64,000 nt of DNA, from positions 9,537,979 to 9,601,978 of the forward strand of contig OZ024733.1 of assembly GCA_964016875.1 (NCBI GenBank), read 5' to 3'. Position numbers and translations under genes: made by a program. This document shows, one piece after another, positions 55,186-64,000 of the stretch. The stretch is from Fallopia convolvulus (Eukaryota > Streptophyta > Magnoliopsida > Caryophyllales > Polygonaceae). Below the pieces are notes generated by a model. The model did not search any database, had not been told where the DNA came from, and saw nothing but the letters and a program-made list of their open reading frames with translations. Positions within the stretch are counted from its first letter, which is position 1. Every line of letters begins with the position of its first letter.

Positions 55186-55239
55186 TCTAAACCCTAAACC
55201 CTAAACCCTAACCCTAAACCCTAAACCCTAAACCTAAAC
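55186..55239. repeat. Interstitial telomere-type repeat (CCCTAAA)n
   Basis: About seven units of CTAAACC or CCCTAAA with one CCCTAA variant. It lies between the 3' ends of the two convergent MULE genes and overlaps the last codons or 3' UTR of the PMD gene. Confidence 0.93.
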
Positions 55240-58057
55240 TACCTATAATAGCCAGCATCACTATGACGGGGCGGCTGGAAGGAGGACGAGTGGCGGCGAG
55301 GCCTTCGTGGGGCACCGCTCTGTTGGGGGGTACCGGAGGTGGAGGGTGTTGCGCAAACGCAATTTCATACAGTTGGCGACTAAAGGCTCCCAATATCCCG
55401 TTGTCATTCCGATATACCTCCATGTTCCTTATTACGCCTCGTAAGAGTTGTACGCGTTGTCAATCAAATACAAATTTGATTAATTTGAGGCAAAATAAGA
55501 TTGAAATCTAAACACTCTAGGGGTTTGTACATACCAAACGATCATCCAGCTCTGGTGGAGGGTGTCGAGGGTTGTTAGCTACTTCTTGTGCTGAAGTGTG
55601 AAGTATGAATGGATGAGTGCGCCTCAAATGCCACTGCTCATACTCGACATCCATAGAGTAGGGGTACGCCGCTGGTTCACCAAGGGGCACCAAATGGTCC
55701 CACCGTTCTTCCCAGTGGTCGTCATCATCCGAGAAGCACACCGACCACACACCCCATCTCAGGGTCGAGCCTCGAAAAGAAGAGGTCGGCCTGATGACAT
55801 CAAGCGAAGGTATAGCTTGGTGCCATCCAAACTGTCAGGCAAAACTCTCGGGATGGTACGCCGCCTTGATATCGATAAACGTCAACACGCCCCGGTACCT
55901 CGACAAACTTATAGGTGGAGATGAAAAGTCAATGACTTCACGCCACGGCATAAAGTCGACCTGTAAATGTATAAATTAATCGATATATTATGATTTGTTA
56001 AATAATCTTAAATATTGTTTTATTTAGTAGAGATGATACTTACTTGGTCGATTCGTAAGGTGTCCAAATAATGCCGATATTGCATCAATGACAGAGTATT
56101 TCTATTTCGGCCCATATCTCTCAAGAAGGCCTCCCCAGGCACGCGTGCAACATCATGGTTGAGGTGACCTCGTAAACCTGGAAAGTACCTCCAAATAAAA
56201 TTCTACAAAATAGGTAAAATTAGTGACACAAATAAATTTGGATTAAAAAATAGCAATACTAGATAGCATTACTCACGTGTAGGACATATAAGCAACCGCC
56301 TATTTGTGCAGCACCAGTACGGGTTCCCATTCCAAGGTTGTGGTACAAGTATGAGAGTGTCGCAGAGCACCATGAATACTCACCTGTGAGATTAGGGTTC
56401 ATCACCAGCTGCATCACTTTCAACAACGCTCCATCGCCTGTCTTATCAATAAATAAAGTACATCCTAACAACTCGAATAGATACCTTGTCGCCAACAAAG
56501 CCGGATTTCCTCTATTAGCCATCAGGTTCTCCATGATAGCATGCCAACGCATCATGGAAACACTCTTCCTAGAAAACAGACCATCCATCTGCTCCGGCGT
56601 CAATTGGTAGGTTTCTATTATCCAATTCTTCAACTCAATATCATCATGCGTCTTTGAAGCCTTTCTCCCGTCCAGCGGCAATCCCAAAATGAAATGTACA
56701 TCATGGGGAGTGATCGTTATCTCGCCCCAAGGAAAATGGAAACTATTCGTTTCCGGATGCCACCTCTCGACGAACGCCGTAATCAATGCTTCATCTGTTT
56801 CGTCAAACTTCCAATTCTGTAAGCGCATTAATCCGCTACGGTTCACAATGCCAATCCACTCCACCATAGGGGGCATCTTACCCTCCCACCAAGAATCCCT
56901 CCTCGCTTGTGTAACTTTAACGGTTTTCTATTCAACTGAAACCATTACAAACAATAAATCATTGTAAAATCAAGTTAAAAAGGTTATTTTATTTAATATT
57001 TCCTGATCATTCTTACCTTGCTCGGGTCTTCCCATAAATCATTCGCAATATGATTGTTGAAGTCCGTCAATAGACTCGTATCAATAGGTCCACCACCATA
57101 TTCCTCTTGTGCAGGCTCGACCTCATCGTCAAATGGGGGTGTTCTGTGGTAAGAAGGCTCGGCCTCGCGGGGTGTTGAATGATAAGCCTCATGATAAGAC
57201 GGATTGGCCTGATAGTGGGTGGGCTCAGGTAGAAAGTGGGAAGGTCCGACACCTTGGTAGGAAGGTCCGGCACCTTGGTAGGAAGGTCCGACACCTTGGT
57301 AGGAAGGTCCGGTATGGTGGGGGTCGGACGGGACTGAGAGAGGGGTGTATGAAATCATATTGAGGAAAAATGGGTCAGTACGTGTGACAGTCCCTAGAGT
57401 GACGGCATTGTCAAATTCTAATTGTAAATTTCGAGTAGGCCCGAAATCAAGAGGATTTGGTGTGGGTTGGGAACTAGATGACGCCCACAAATTTTGGTAA
57501 TAGGGGGTTGGGATTTGGGTTTGAGTGGGTAGATTGATGGGATTTAGTGGATAAGGAGAGGTAGAGAAGTCGAATTGTGGTCGGGACCAATCTACGTATA
57601 AATAATTATACTTAAATGGTACGCATAATAAAAATTATAAATATCACGATAAATTAAATATAGTTCTAATAAATTGATGTATAAATAAAATGAATAAATT
57701 GATACGCATAATTAAAATTATGGTCTAAATAAATTAAATTAAAGCGATTAAATTAACATTTCAGGACCTAAAATATAATAACTTACCTAAATCAAATCCC
57801 ATCGAATGAGATAAATTGAAATCAAATTTATTTGGAGCCGTTGGTTGAACCGGCATCTCCTCTTGCTCAACTTCGGTCATTTCCATATTCGCTTGATTTA
57901 GATCTATAGGATTCGATGCAGACGGAGGCGGTGTTTTTGAACGACTTTTTGATTTTCTTCGAAATAAATTTATTTTTTTCTCTCTTTTTTTCTCTTTCTT
58001 TTCTTTTCTTTCTTTTTTCCCCTTTGCTTTTCCCGAATGAGGGCTAGAATGCCCCAT
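55217..58057 (-). pseudogene. Plant mobile domain (PMD, MAIN-like) protein gene in the MULE
   Basis: Reverse-strand exons: 58,057-57,787, 57,591-57,017, 56,927-56,277, 56,202-56,044, 55,960-55,535 and about 55,449-55,217, the last acceptor unclear. Exon 1 is Lys-rich then acidic. Exon 2 is Pro/Ser/Tyr-rich with three PSYQG(V/A)G repeats. Exons 3-5 give the PMD: WWEGKMPPMVEWIG, ALITAFVERWHPETNSFHFP, GEITITPHDVHFILGLPLDG, then VDFMPWREVIDF and WGVWSVCFSDDD. PMDs occur in host silencing-related proteins and in transposons. An in-frame TGA (55,837-55,835) sits where relatives read RQFG, a likely CGA-to-TGA change. A TATAAAT overlaps the first ATG, so translation may start at the Met at 57,886. 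Function in the element is unknown. Confidence 0.82.
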
Positions 58058-58108
58058 TTATAAGGCGATGGAAAGAGACATTGCAATTGCAACGTCTCTT
58101 TCTGGGGC

Positions 58109-58242
58109 GCGTCGGTCGAGGCGACCGACGCGGGCCCACTTTCGCTTTCTGCAGTTGAGAGCTGCAGAAGCGAGTAATAAAAAAAATTAATATAGTCGGC
58201 CGCCTCGACCGACGTGTTGGTACATCGGTCGAGGTGGCCGAC
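58109..58242. promoter_or_regulatory. Right subterminal palindromes, three copies
   Basis: GCGTCGGTCG-AGG-CGACCGACGC at 58,109-58,131 (perfect arms), GTCGGCCG-CCT-CGACCGAC at 58,195-58,213 and TCGGTCG-AGG-TGGCCGA at 58,225-58,241. They mirror the left set in number and distance from the end. Confidence 0.8.
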
Positions 58243-58483
58243 AAAAAAGCATGGGCGATTCGAAAAGCTGCCATGGGCGCTTCGAATTACCCAAAAAACT
58301 AAAAAAAATATGCAAATATCCTAGATAGAGCACTAAAAGTGACACGCCAGAGATATATTACCTTAAAAAAAATAAAAATAAAAAATCATGTGCGAAAGAA
58401 CACCACCAGTAGACAAAAGCACTAAAAGCCCCAAAATCCCGTTAGAAAAACCTAGCTTTCCAGGAGCGAGTGAGAGAGATTAA

Positions 58484-58782
58484 GGGCCCGTTTGGTATCC
58501 ATATCAGGATATCAAATATGGGTATGGATATGACTGATACCCATATCTGGTGTTTGGTATATCCTGATATCGATATCAAACTGATATCTGCTGTTTGGTA
58601 TAGGAGTATATCGATATCAGAGTGTTATTTTCATATACCCCAGGAAATTGGTATATCAAAGATATCACTCATATCCATACCCATATCCGATATCTAGATA
58701 TCACTCATACTGATATCTTGATATCCATACCGATACCGATATCCGATATCTCATACCTTAGATATCAATAACAAACGAGCCC
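58484..58782. mobile_element. Tourist-like (PIF/Harbinger) MITE, 299 bp
   Basis: Terminal inverted repeats start GGGCCCGTTTGGTAT on the left and GGGCTCGTTTGTTAT on the right complement. The 3-bp duplication TAA lies at 58,481-58,483 and 58,783-58,785. The interior is packed with GATATC and ATATCC words on both strands. It does not code. Confidence 0.88.
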
Positions 58783-58785
58783 TAA

Positions 58786-58858
58786 GTGCGGCGGTCGACG
58801 GTGCGACGGTGTGGGGTGCGGCGGTCGACGGTGCGATGGCGTGGGGTGCGGCGGTCCA
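58786..58858 (+). repeat. 30-bp GC-rich minisatellite, about 2.4 units
   Basis: Units begin GTGCGGCGGTCGACGGTGCG at 58,786 and 58,816, with a partial third at 58,846. It starts on the base after the MITE target duplication. Confidence 0.88.
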
Positions 58859-60617
58859 AGTTCATTCAACTGATAAACATCCCTAGGAAGGAACCCGAGA
58901 GTGAATCAAGACGGAACGACGGACTCGGGGGAGAAACAATTCGAATTCTTCATCCCCGGCATATCTTCTCTACCTCGTCAAAGTCTACAACTTAGTCTGC
59001 AAAATTGATCGGTTTGAACTTGCCGTTCTCAATTGAATTTTGTTTTCTAATGTCTTCATGTCAACCGTGGTTTTTATTCTACAGATCCAAATTTTCACTC
59101 TGGCACCTGGCTGAGAATTCACTTATTTATTATTCGGATATTTTATTCTGATTAAGTTATTAAAATTTTGAACATGTATGTCGAGTTTTCAGTCTTCTTC
59201 TCATTCTTGGTAGAAAATTGGAAGGTTGCATGTACGGGAAACCGAAGCTAATTTCCAAGGTGCTAAAGATGAATTGATCTTGGAATGTCAACAATAAGGA
59301 GGAGGAGTCTTGGCTATCAATCGATGTATCGATCACAAAGTGAATAGTGACTATAGATGGTTGTTTATAATTTTCTAAAAAATGCTAGGCGGACCCTAAG
59401 TGGAGAGGGGTTGCCTAGCACCTAGACGGTTAGAATGGTTGTCTAGGTGGTCCTAGACGGATGCCCAGACGGGTTTGGACCTTCCGGGAGTTCCGGCACC
59501 TAAGGGAAGGAATCAAATCCAATTGTCTAGATTGTTTGATAATTTTTCTAGTTAATTTTGCACTTTGCGTGTTTAAAAATCAAAAGATTGTGCTAATTTA
59601 TTGAATTTCTGTTCATCGCTTGGATCATTTCATATGCGGCAAAAAAACTTCTAGAGTTTCCGAAATTTGGAAGAAAAGCTTGCAGATTATATTTGAAAGA
59701 CCTTTAGGGATTTGCTATTGTTCGCATGTTTAATTTCGAGGTTAGGTCATTGGGGGATTGTCTCGACTTGGCTGGTGATCCCGCAAAACCTTTTTCAACC
59801 CAACGCCCGCAAATTTTGGTTGGATCTCAATGCCAAGTCAATTAGTCTCGAGGCCAACAATTCATGCATTCGGCAACATCACCATGGCTTAACAATAGGT
59901 TGAGCAACAAACTGGCATGCTGGAGTTATAGCAACAACAACAACAACAACTACAAAGGATGCTAAACAAGAGAATCACATGAACAAAAGTATCGATCAAC
60001 GACAAAAGGGAAGAAACAATAGAATTTATATACTTTATAATTTATACGACAAAATTCCCCATCTGACAATTATGCATGTTGTTGAATTTTAGTCCCACTC
60101 TTGTCTTCTAAGCAAAGAGGAAATGTGTTTCGGTCGACCTTGCCAAATTTAAAAGATTCCATAAATTCATAGTGAAGTTCTCTAAACTATGATCTTAAAT
60201 GGGGTTGTTAAAAAAAATTGGGATTCTTGGCCCAAAATCAGGCATATTTACGTTCAATTACCCAAAGTGACTTAGGCTACGCCTCAGAAATCAATAGGAT
60301 TCCTTTGATTTAACGAGTTTAGAATGTAATGTAAAATGAACCCATGTAACGGGTCGCCCAACCTTAATAAAGGAAGAACATCTGTTTTGGTGTGGAGGGA
60401 CACGAGGCGGGCAAATGAACCGACTCTCCCTCATGGATGTTCTCTCCTGCTTCTGCATCATACTTCAAATAATCAAATCATGACCTTATTCAAGATATTG
60501 GATAAAATTACCAAACTTCTTCAATCAAAAACACTCTTAATAGCTATCCGAATAATATGTTTAAACACACCGAATATGAATTCACATACGGACATTAGCG
60601 GGTCATCCTGGAGATTC
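58859..60617. other. Intergenic DNA, no gene seen
   Basis: 58,857-58,930 resembles 50,572-50,640 (ATAAACA..CCC, AATCAAGACGGA). 59,385-59,470 contains repeated CTAGGCGG and CCTAGACGG words. Otherwise there are short ORFs only. Confidence 0.45.
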
Positions 60618-61643
60618 GGGTTTATTCCCTCCTAGCCAATGGTCCAGATATATGTCCCCCAAAATCCCCGATGTCGTGTTAATTTCCTCCGAGTTCAAGT
60701 CTCGGAGACGTCACCATGTACGACACATGAGGAAGTCGACAGGTTTATTCCCTCCTGGCCAGGGGTCTACAGATGTCACCCAAATCCCAAAAAGTCGGGT
60801 TAATTTTCTCCGAGTTCGAGTCTCGAAGACGTCACCATAACATTAAAGAAAATCGTCGGGTTTGTTCCCTCCTGGCCAAAGGTCCGGAGACGTCACCCAA
60901 AAACCTCGGTATCAGTTAATTTCCTCCAAGTTGAAGTCACGTAGATATCACCACGACACCGGAGGAAGTCAACGGGTTTAATCCCTCCAGGCCAGAGGTT
61001 AGGAGACGTCACCAAAAATATAAGGTGTCGAGTTAATTCCCATCGAGTTCGAGTCTCGGAGACATCACCACGAAGGCCAGGGGTTAGGAGACGTCACTCA
61101 ATATTCCATGTGTTGGGTTAATTTCCACCGAGTTCAAGTCTCAGAGACATCACCACGACACTAGAGGAAGTCGATGGGTTTATTCCCTCTAGGACGGGGT
61201 CCGGAGATGTCACAAAAAACCTCCGGTGTCAGGTTAATTTTCTCATAGTTCGAGTCTTAGAGACGTCACCACGACATCGGAGGAAGTCAATGAGTTTATT
61301 CCCTTCGGCCAGGGTCCGAAGACTACACCGAAAATCCCCGATGTCACGTTAATTTCCTCCGAGTTCGAGTCTTAGAGACATCATTGCAACACCGAAGGAA
61401 GTCGATAGTTTTATTCCCTCAAGGACATGGGTCCAAAGAAGACACCCAAAATCCCCGATGTCGAGTTAATTTCTTCCGAGTTTGAATCTCAAAGAGACAT
61501 CACCATAACACTAGAGGAAGTTGATGGATTTATTCCCTTCGAGTCAAGGGTCCGGAGATGTCACCCAAAATCCCTAGTGTTGGGTTAATTTCCTTTGACT
61601 TCAATTCTCGGGGACGTCACCACGAAACTAGATGAAATTTACA
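60618..61643. repeat. Tandem array, period about 116 bp
   Basis: Units marked by GGGTTTATTCCCTCC start at 60,618, 60,741, 60,858, 60,974, 61,176, 61,292, 61,407 and 61,525, with a truncated unit near 61,065. Each unit has two half-units ending in a GGAGACGTCACC-like word: one after GGTCC and one after GAGTTCGAGTCTC. Units are diverged by substitutions. Confidence 0.9.
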
Positions 61644-62336
61644 AGTTTATTTCCTCCGTACTCAACCGATTTCGAGCCTCAGAGACGCCACCTTTCCTCC
61701 TTACTCGACCGAGTTCGGGTTTAGGAGAAGTCATCGCACATACCGAAATAGTGCCTCCTTTCCTCTGTAGTCGACCAAATTAGAGTTTTGGAGACGTCGT
61801 CGTGCAAACCAAAATAGCGGATCCTTTCCTCCATAATCGATTGAGTTCGAATTTCAGAGACGTTGTTATGCAAACCAAAATAAGGGTTCCTTTCCTCTGT
61901 ACTCGACCAATTTCGAGTCTCGGAGTCATCGCCACGTAAACCAAAATAGCGACTCCTTTCCTCCATACTCGACCGAGTTTGAGTTTTGGAAAAATTGCCG
62001 CGTAAACCAAAATAGCGGCTCCTTTCCTCCGTACTAGATCGAGTTCGAGTTTCGGAGACGTCTCCGCGCAAACCAAAATAGTAGTTCCTTTCCTTCGTAC
62101 GCAACCGATCTTGGGTATTAGAGACGTTGTCGTGTAAACCAAAATAGTGTCTCCTTTCCACCGTACTCGACCGAGTTCGAGTTTTGGAGACGTCACCGCA
62201 TAAACCGAAATAGTGGTTTCTTTCTTCTGTACTTGACCGATTTCGTGTCTCGACGATGTCACCGCTAAACTGAAATAGAGGTTCCTTTCCTCCGAGCCCA
62301 AGGGTTTTCGGAGATGTTGCCGCGAAAACCAAAAAA
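61644..62336. repeat. Tandem array, period 66 bp, open on the reverse strand
   Basis: The marker CCTTTCCTC recurs at 61,757, 61,823, 61,889, 61,955, 62,021, 62,087, 62,153 and 62,219, exactly 66 bp apart, and then 62,284. It shares GAGTTCGAGTTTCGGAGACG with the 116-bp array. On the reverse strand two frames stay open (203 and 228 codons); one encodes a 22-residue repeat like YFGLRGDVSETRTRSSTEER. I do not call a gene, but the absence of indels is notable. Confidence 0.9.
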
Positions 62337-62617
62337 GCGACTTCTTGGACGATTGCAAATTGGGTCTCTTTTTGACAATTCCTAGTCGATCAAGGATGTG
62401 CCTTGGACTTGAAAGGGTGTAACGAGTCCTGATATATGCTCGCCCCAAATTGGCTTGGCTCAACACCTATGTTGGTACAATGCTTACCCATTTGTGTAAC
62501 GAAATGTGTTCTCTGCCCATTTGCCCAAGAGAATCACCAAAATACTTAAGTGGATTGATCACTAAAACTCATTGTCGATTCCCTATCAAGAGGACCCTTT
62601 ACGTGTGGTTGACTTAA

Positions 62618-62978
62618 CAGTATTTACCCGATAAGTAGCCTATAGCGGTACCCTCCGTATTCTTGGCTCTCGCGGTATTTACACGAAAAGTAACCTATCA
62701 CAGTACCCTCTGTATTCTTGGCTCTTGCGATATTTACCCAGTAAGTTACCTCTCATTGTACCCGCCTTATTTCTGACTCGCACGGTATTTACCCGGTAAA
62801 TAGCCTTTCGCGGTACCCACCCTATTCTTGGCTCACGTGGTTTCCGCCTTATTCTTGGGCCATTTGGTATTCTACCCGATCGTCAGCCTAATGTGGTATT
62901 CTACCCAATTTTCATGCAGCTTAACGTGGTATTTTACATAATCGTTGGGTTGATGTGGTATTTGTCCAAATTACGGTA
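62618..62978. repeat. Tandem arrays, periods 55 bp then about 30 bp
   Basis: CGGTATTTACCCG-type units start at 62,618, 62,673, 62,728 and 62,783 (55 bp each). They are followed by four shorter TGGTATTCTACCC units between about 62,867 and 62,978. Confidence 0.85.
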
Positions 62979-63050
62979 CTCTACTTAAAACCCAACTTTT
63001 TCTTGTCCTAGAGGAAATACGTTTCGACACACGAGTGACACATGACAAGT

Positions 63051-63104
63051 GGAGGTGACACTTGTCACCTCCCTTTAAAGCCCTCCATGGTTTTCCTATA
63101 AATA
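63051..63104 (+). promoter_or_regulatory. Palindrome and TATA box, LTR-like promoter
   Basis: A perfect 10-bp inverted repeat, GGAGGTGACA-CT-TGTCACCTCC (63,051-63,072), lies 24 bp before TATAAATA (63,097-63,104). The following 200 bp are T-rich and resemble an LTR R-U5. With the tandem arrays upstream it looks like the 3' end of a Tat-type Ty3/gypsy element, whose 3' untranslated regions often hold satellites. LTR ends are not defined. Confidence 0.5.
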
Positions 63105-63323
63105 GGGGAGAGGGGTCATTGCTGGAATCTTCGGCTCTTGGCTCACTAGAGGGCTCGAGCCGAAGTTTTCGAGCAGTTTCAGATTGTAATTGAGAGATTC
63201 CTCGGTAATTCTTCAATATAATCAATATAAATTCCACATTTTTGGCTGAATCTTTCAGTGACCAAATTTTTTCTTCAATTTAAATCTTTTCGACAAAATC
63301 CGGAATTGTTAGAGTGTGCAACC

Positions 63324-63845
63324 TAGGGATGGCAACGAGGCAAGGAGTACCCTCCTCATCCCCATTCCCATTTAACATTATCCTCTCCATCCCCGTCCCA
63401 TACCCATTCGGGGATTTAAATTCCCCTTGTCCCCGTCACCATCAGATTTTCCTCCTCATCGAAGATTCCTCACCCCATCCTAATTTTTCCCTTTTACAAT
63501 TCCATAAATGCATATGTGTATATAAAACATATTTAAGTGAAAACTAGCAAAATATTAATCTTATTTTGTAAAACAATATGATAAATAAGGAAAACAATTA
63601 TCAAAATTAAACTTAAAATCTCGTTGAAAATTATACAAACACTATTACAAATTATCCATTAAAATTTTCCATTGGGGATCCTCTTGTATATCCCTATCAG
63701 AGGCAGGGGTGGAGTGGGATCGAGTTGGGGACTAGTAACCCACCCCCTATCCCCATACTCGTGCGGGTATTATTTTTGGCTCGATTTCATTCTCTATCCC
63801 AATTATTTTTCTCATTTAGAGAATCTCCTCTCATCGCCATCCTTA
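63324..63845. mobile_element. hAT-like non-autonomous element (522 bp)
   Basis: The ends are TAGGGATGGCAACGAGG and, on the complement, TAAGGATGGCGATGAGAGG. The flanking 8-mers GTGCAACC and GAACAACT match at 5 of 8 bases, fitting an old hAT duplication. The interior is rich in CATCCCC and CCCCATCC words and AT-rich in the middle, with no coding capacity. Confidence 0.65.
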
Positions 63846-64000
63846 GAACAACTGCATAAAAGATAAGGATATTTAGAACAATTTTGCCAAAATAATTTGA
63901 TAAAAGAAACATTTACAATAAATAATTTTTATCACAATGAAAATTTATAACGAAATATAAAACTACTAATGCTAGGAGTATAATATAGAGTATTAATATG
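63846..64000. other. AT-rich end of window
   Basis: Nothing recognisable. Confidence 0.5.

Larger units (their letters stand above)
51271..58362 (+). mobile_element. Mutator-like element carrying transposase-OTU and PMD genes
   Basis: A 7.1-kb element bounded by inverted, diverged terminal regions. Left GAAGCGCCCATG and the CGCCAGAGATAT words match the reverse complement at 58,341-58,290. Inside are a forward MULE transposase-OTU gene and a convergent reverse PMD gene, with telomeric repeats between their 3' ends. Three GTCGGTCG-N3-CGACCGAC palindromes lie within 260 bp of each end. I could not fix the exact termini or a 9-bp duplication, so the limits are approximate. Confidence 0.75.

Noticed and set aside
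60618..62336. CRISPR-like array
   Set aside because: The repeats are contiguous, diverged 66- and 116-bp units without unique spacers, in plant nuclear DNA.
61721..62466. 203- and 228-codon reverse ORFs as protein genes
   Set aside because: They are by-products of a 66-bp repeat, which keeps frames open. No known domain or start context supports a gene. Kept only as a finding.

Overview
The window is a stretch of nuclear DNA from a flowering plant, most likely a eudicot. This is inferred from the AT-rich background, GT-AG introns, plant-type LTR retrotransposons (Athila with a tRNA-Asp primer site, Ty1/copia and Del/Tekay-like Ty3/gypsy with initiator-Met primer sites), a Mutator-like element, Tourist- and hAT-like MITEs, CCCTAAA-type telomeric repeats, and one plant gene family, a CHX cation/H+ antiporter. 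The species cannot be named from the sequence. Nearly everything except the CHX gene is transposon or satellite sequence.

Layout. 1-20.7 kb is a three-level nest. A decayed Ty1/copia gag-pro (1.96-3.04 kb, resuming at 20.51 kb) was split inside its protease by an Athila-like element without usable ORFs (3,043-20,508, TSD ATGGG). That element was in turn split by a young Athila (8,590-18,502, TSD AATAC) with near-identical LTRs, a perfect tRNA-Asp primer site, an intact gag-protease ORF and an intact Athila ORF, but no reverse transcriptase, RNase H or integrase. 21.7-36.0 kb holds Ty3/gypsy debris: a 3.2-kb forward LTR split by a non-autonomous element with 1.86-kb LTRs (22,861-30,447, TSD CTTTT), then a reverse-strand gag start and LTR. 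36.0-39.3 kb is a dead Ty1/copia pol with its short 3' LTR. 39.65-45.09 kb is another non-autonomous LTR element (TSD GTTCT), whose 3' LTR carries an LTR-like insertion (TSD ATAAC).

46.1-49.0 kb, reverse strand, is the one convincing host gene: a complete four-exon CHX antiporter of about 795 residues. 51.3-58.4 kb is a Mutator-like element with two convergent genes: a FAR1-type DNA-binding/MULE transposase/OTU-protease fusion on the forward strand and a plant mobile domain (PMD) gene on the reverse strand. Telomere-type repeats lie where the two genes meet, and three GTCGGTCG palindromes lie near each end. Both genes are damaged by a few stops or frameshifts. A Tourist-like MITE and a GC-rich minisatellite follow.

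60.6-63.0 kb is a chain of four tandem arrays (periods about 116, 66, 55 and 30 bp) leading into a palindrome and TATA box that look like the promoter of an LTR. A hAT-like MITE closes the window.

A recurring theme is that several unrelated elements each carry their own short inverted-repeat motif, scattered through LTR and internal DNA: TCGGGCCCGA in Athila, TAGACCC/GTCTA in the 1.86-kb-LTR element, GTTCCC/GGGAAC in the 39.7-45.1 kb element and GTCGGTCG in the MULE. In Athila the motif falls in two different reading frames, so it is conserved as nucleotide sequence and not as peptide. The features most worth following up are the pol-less but ORF-intact Athila, these motif families, the transposase-OTU plus PMD element, and the indel-free 66-bp array.
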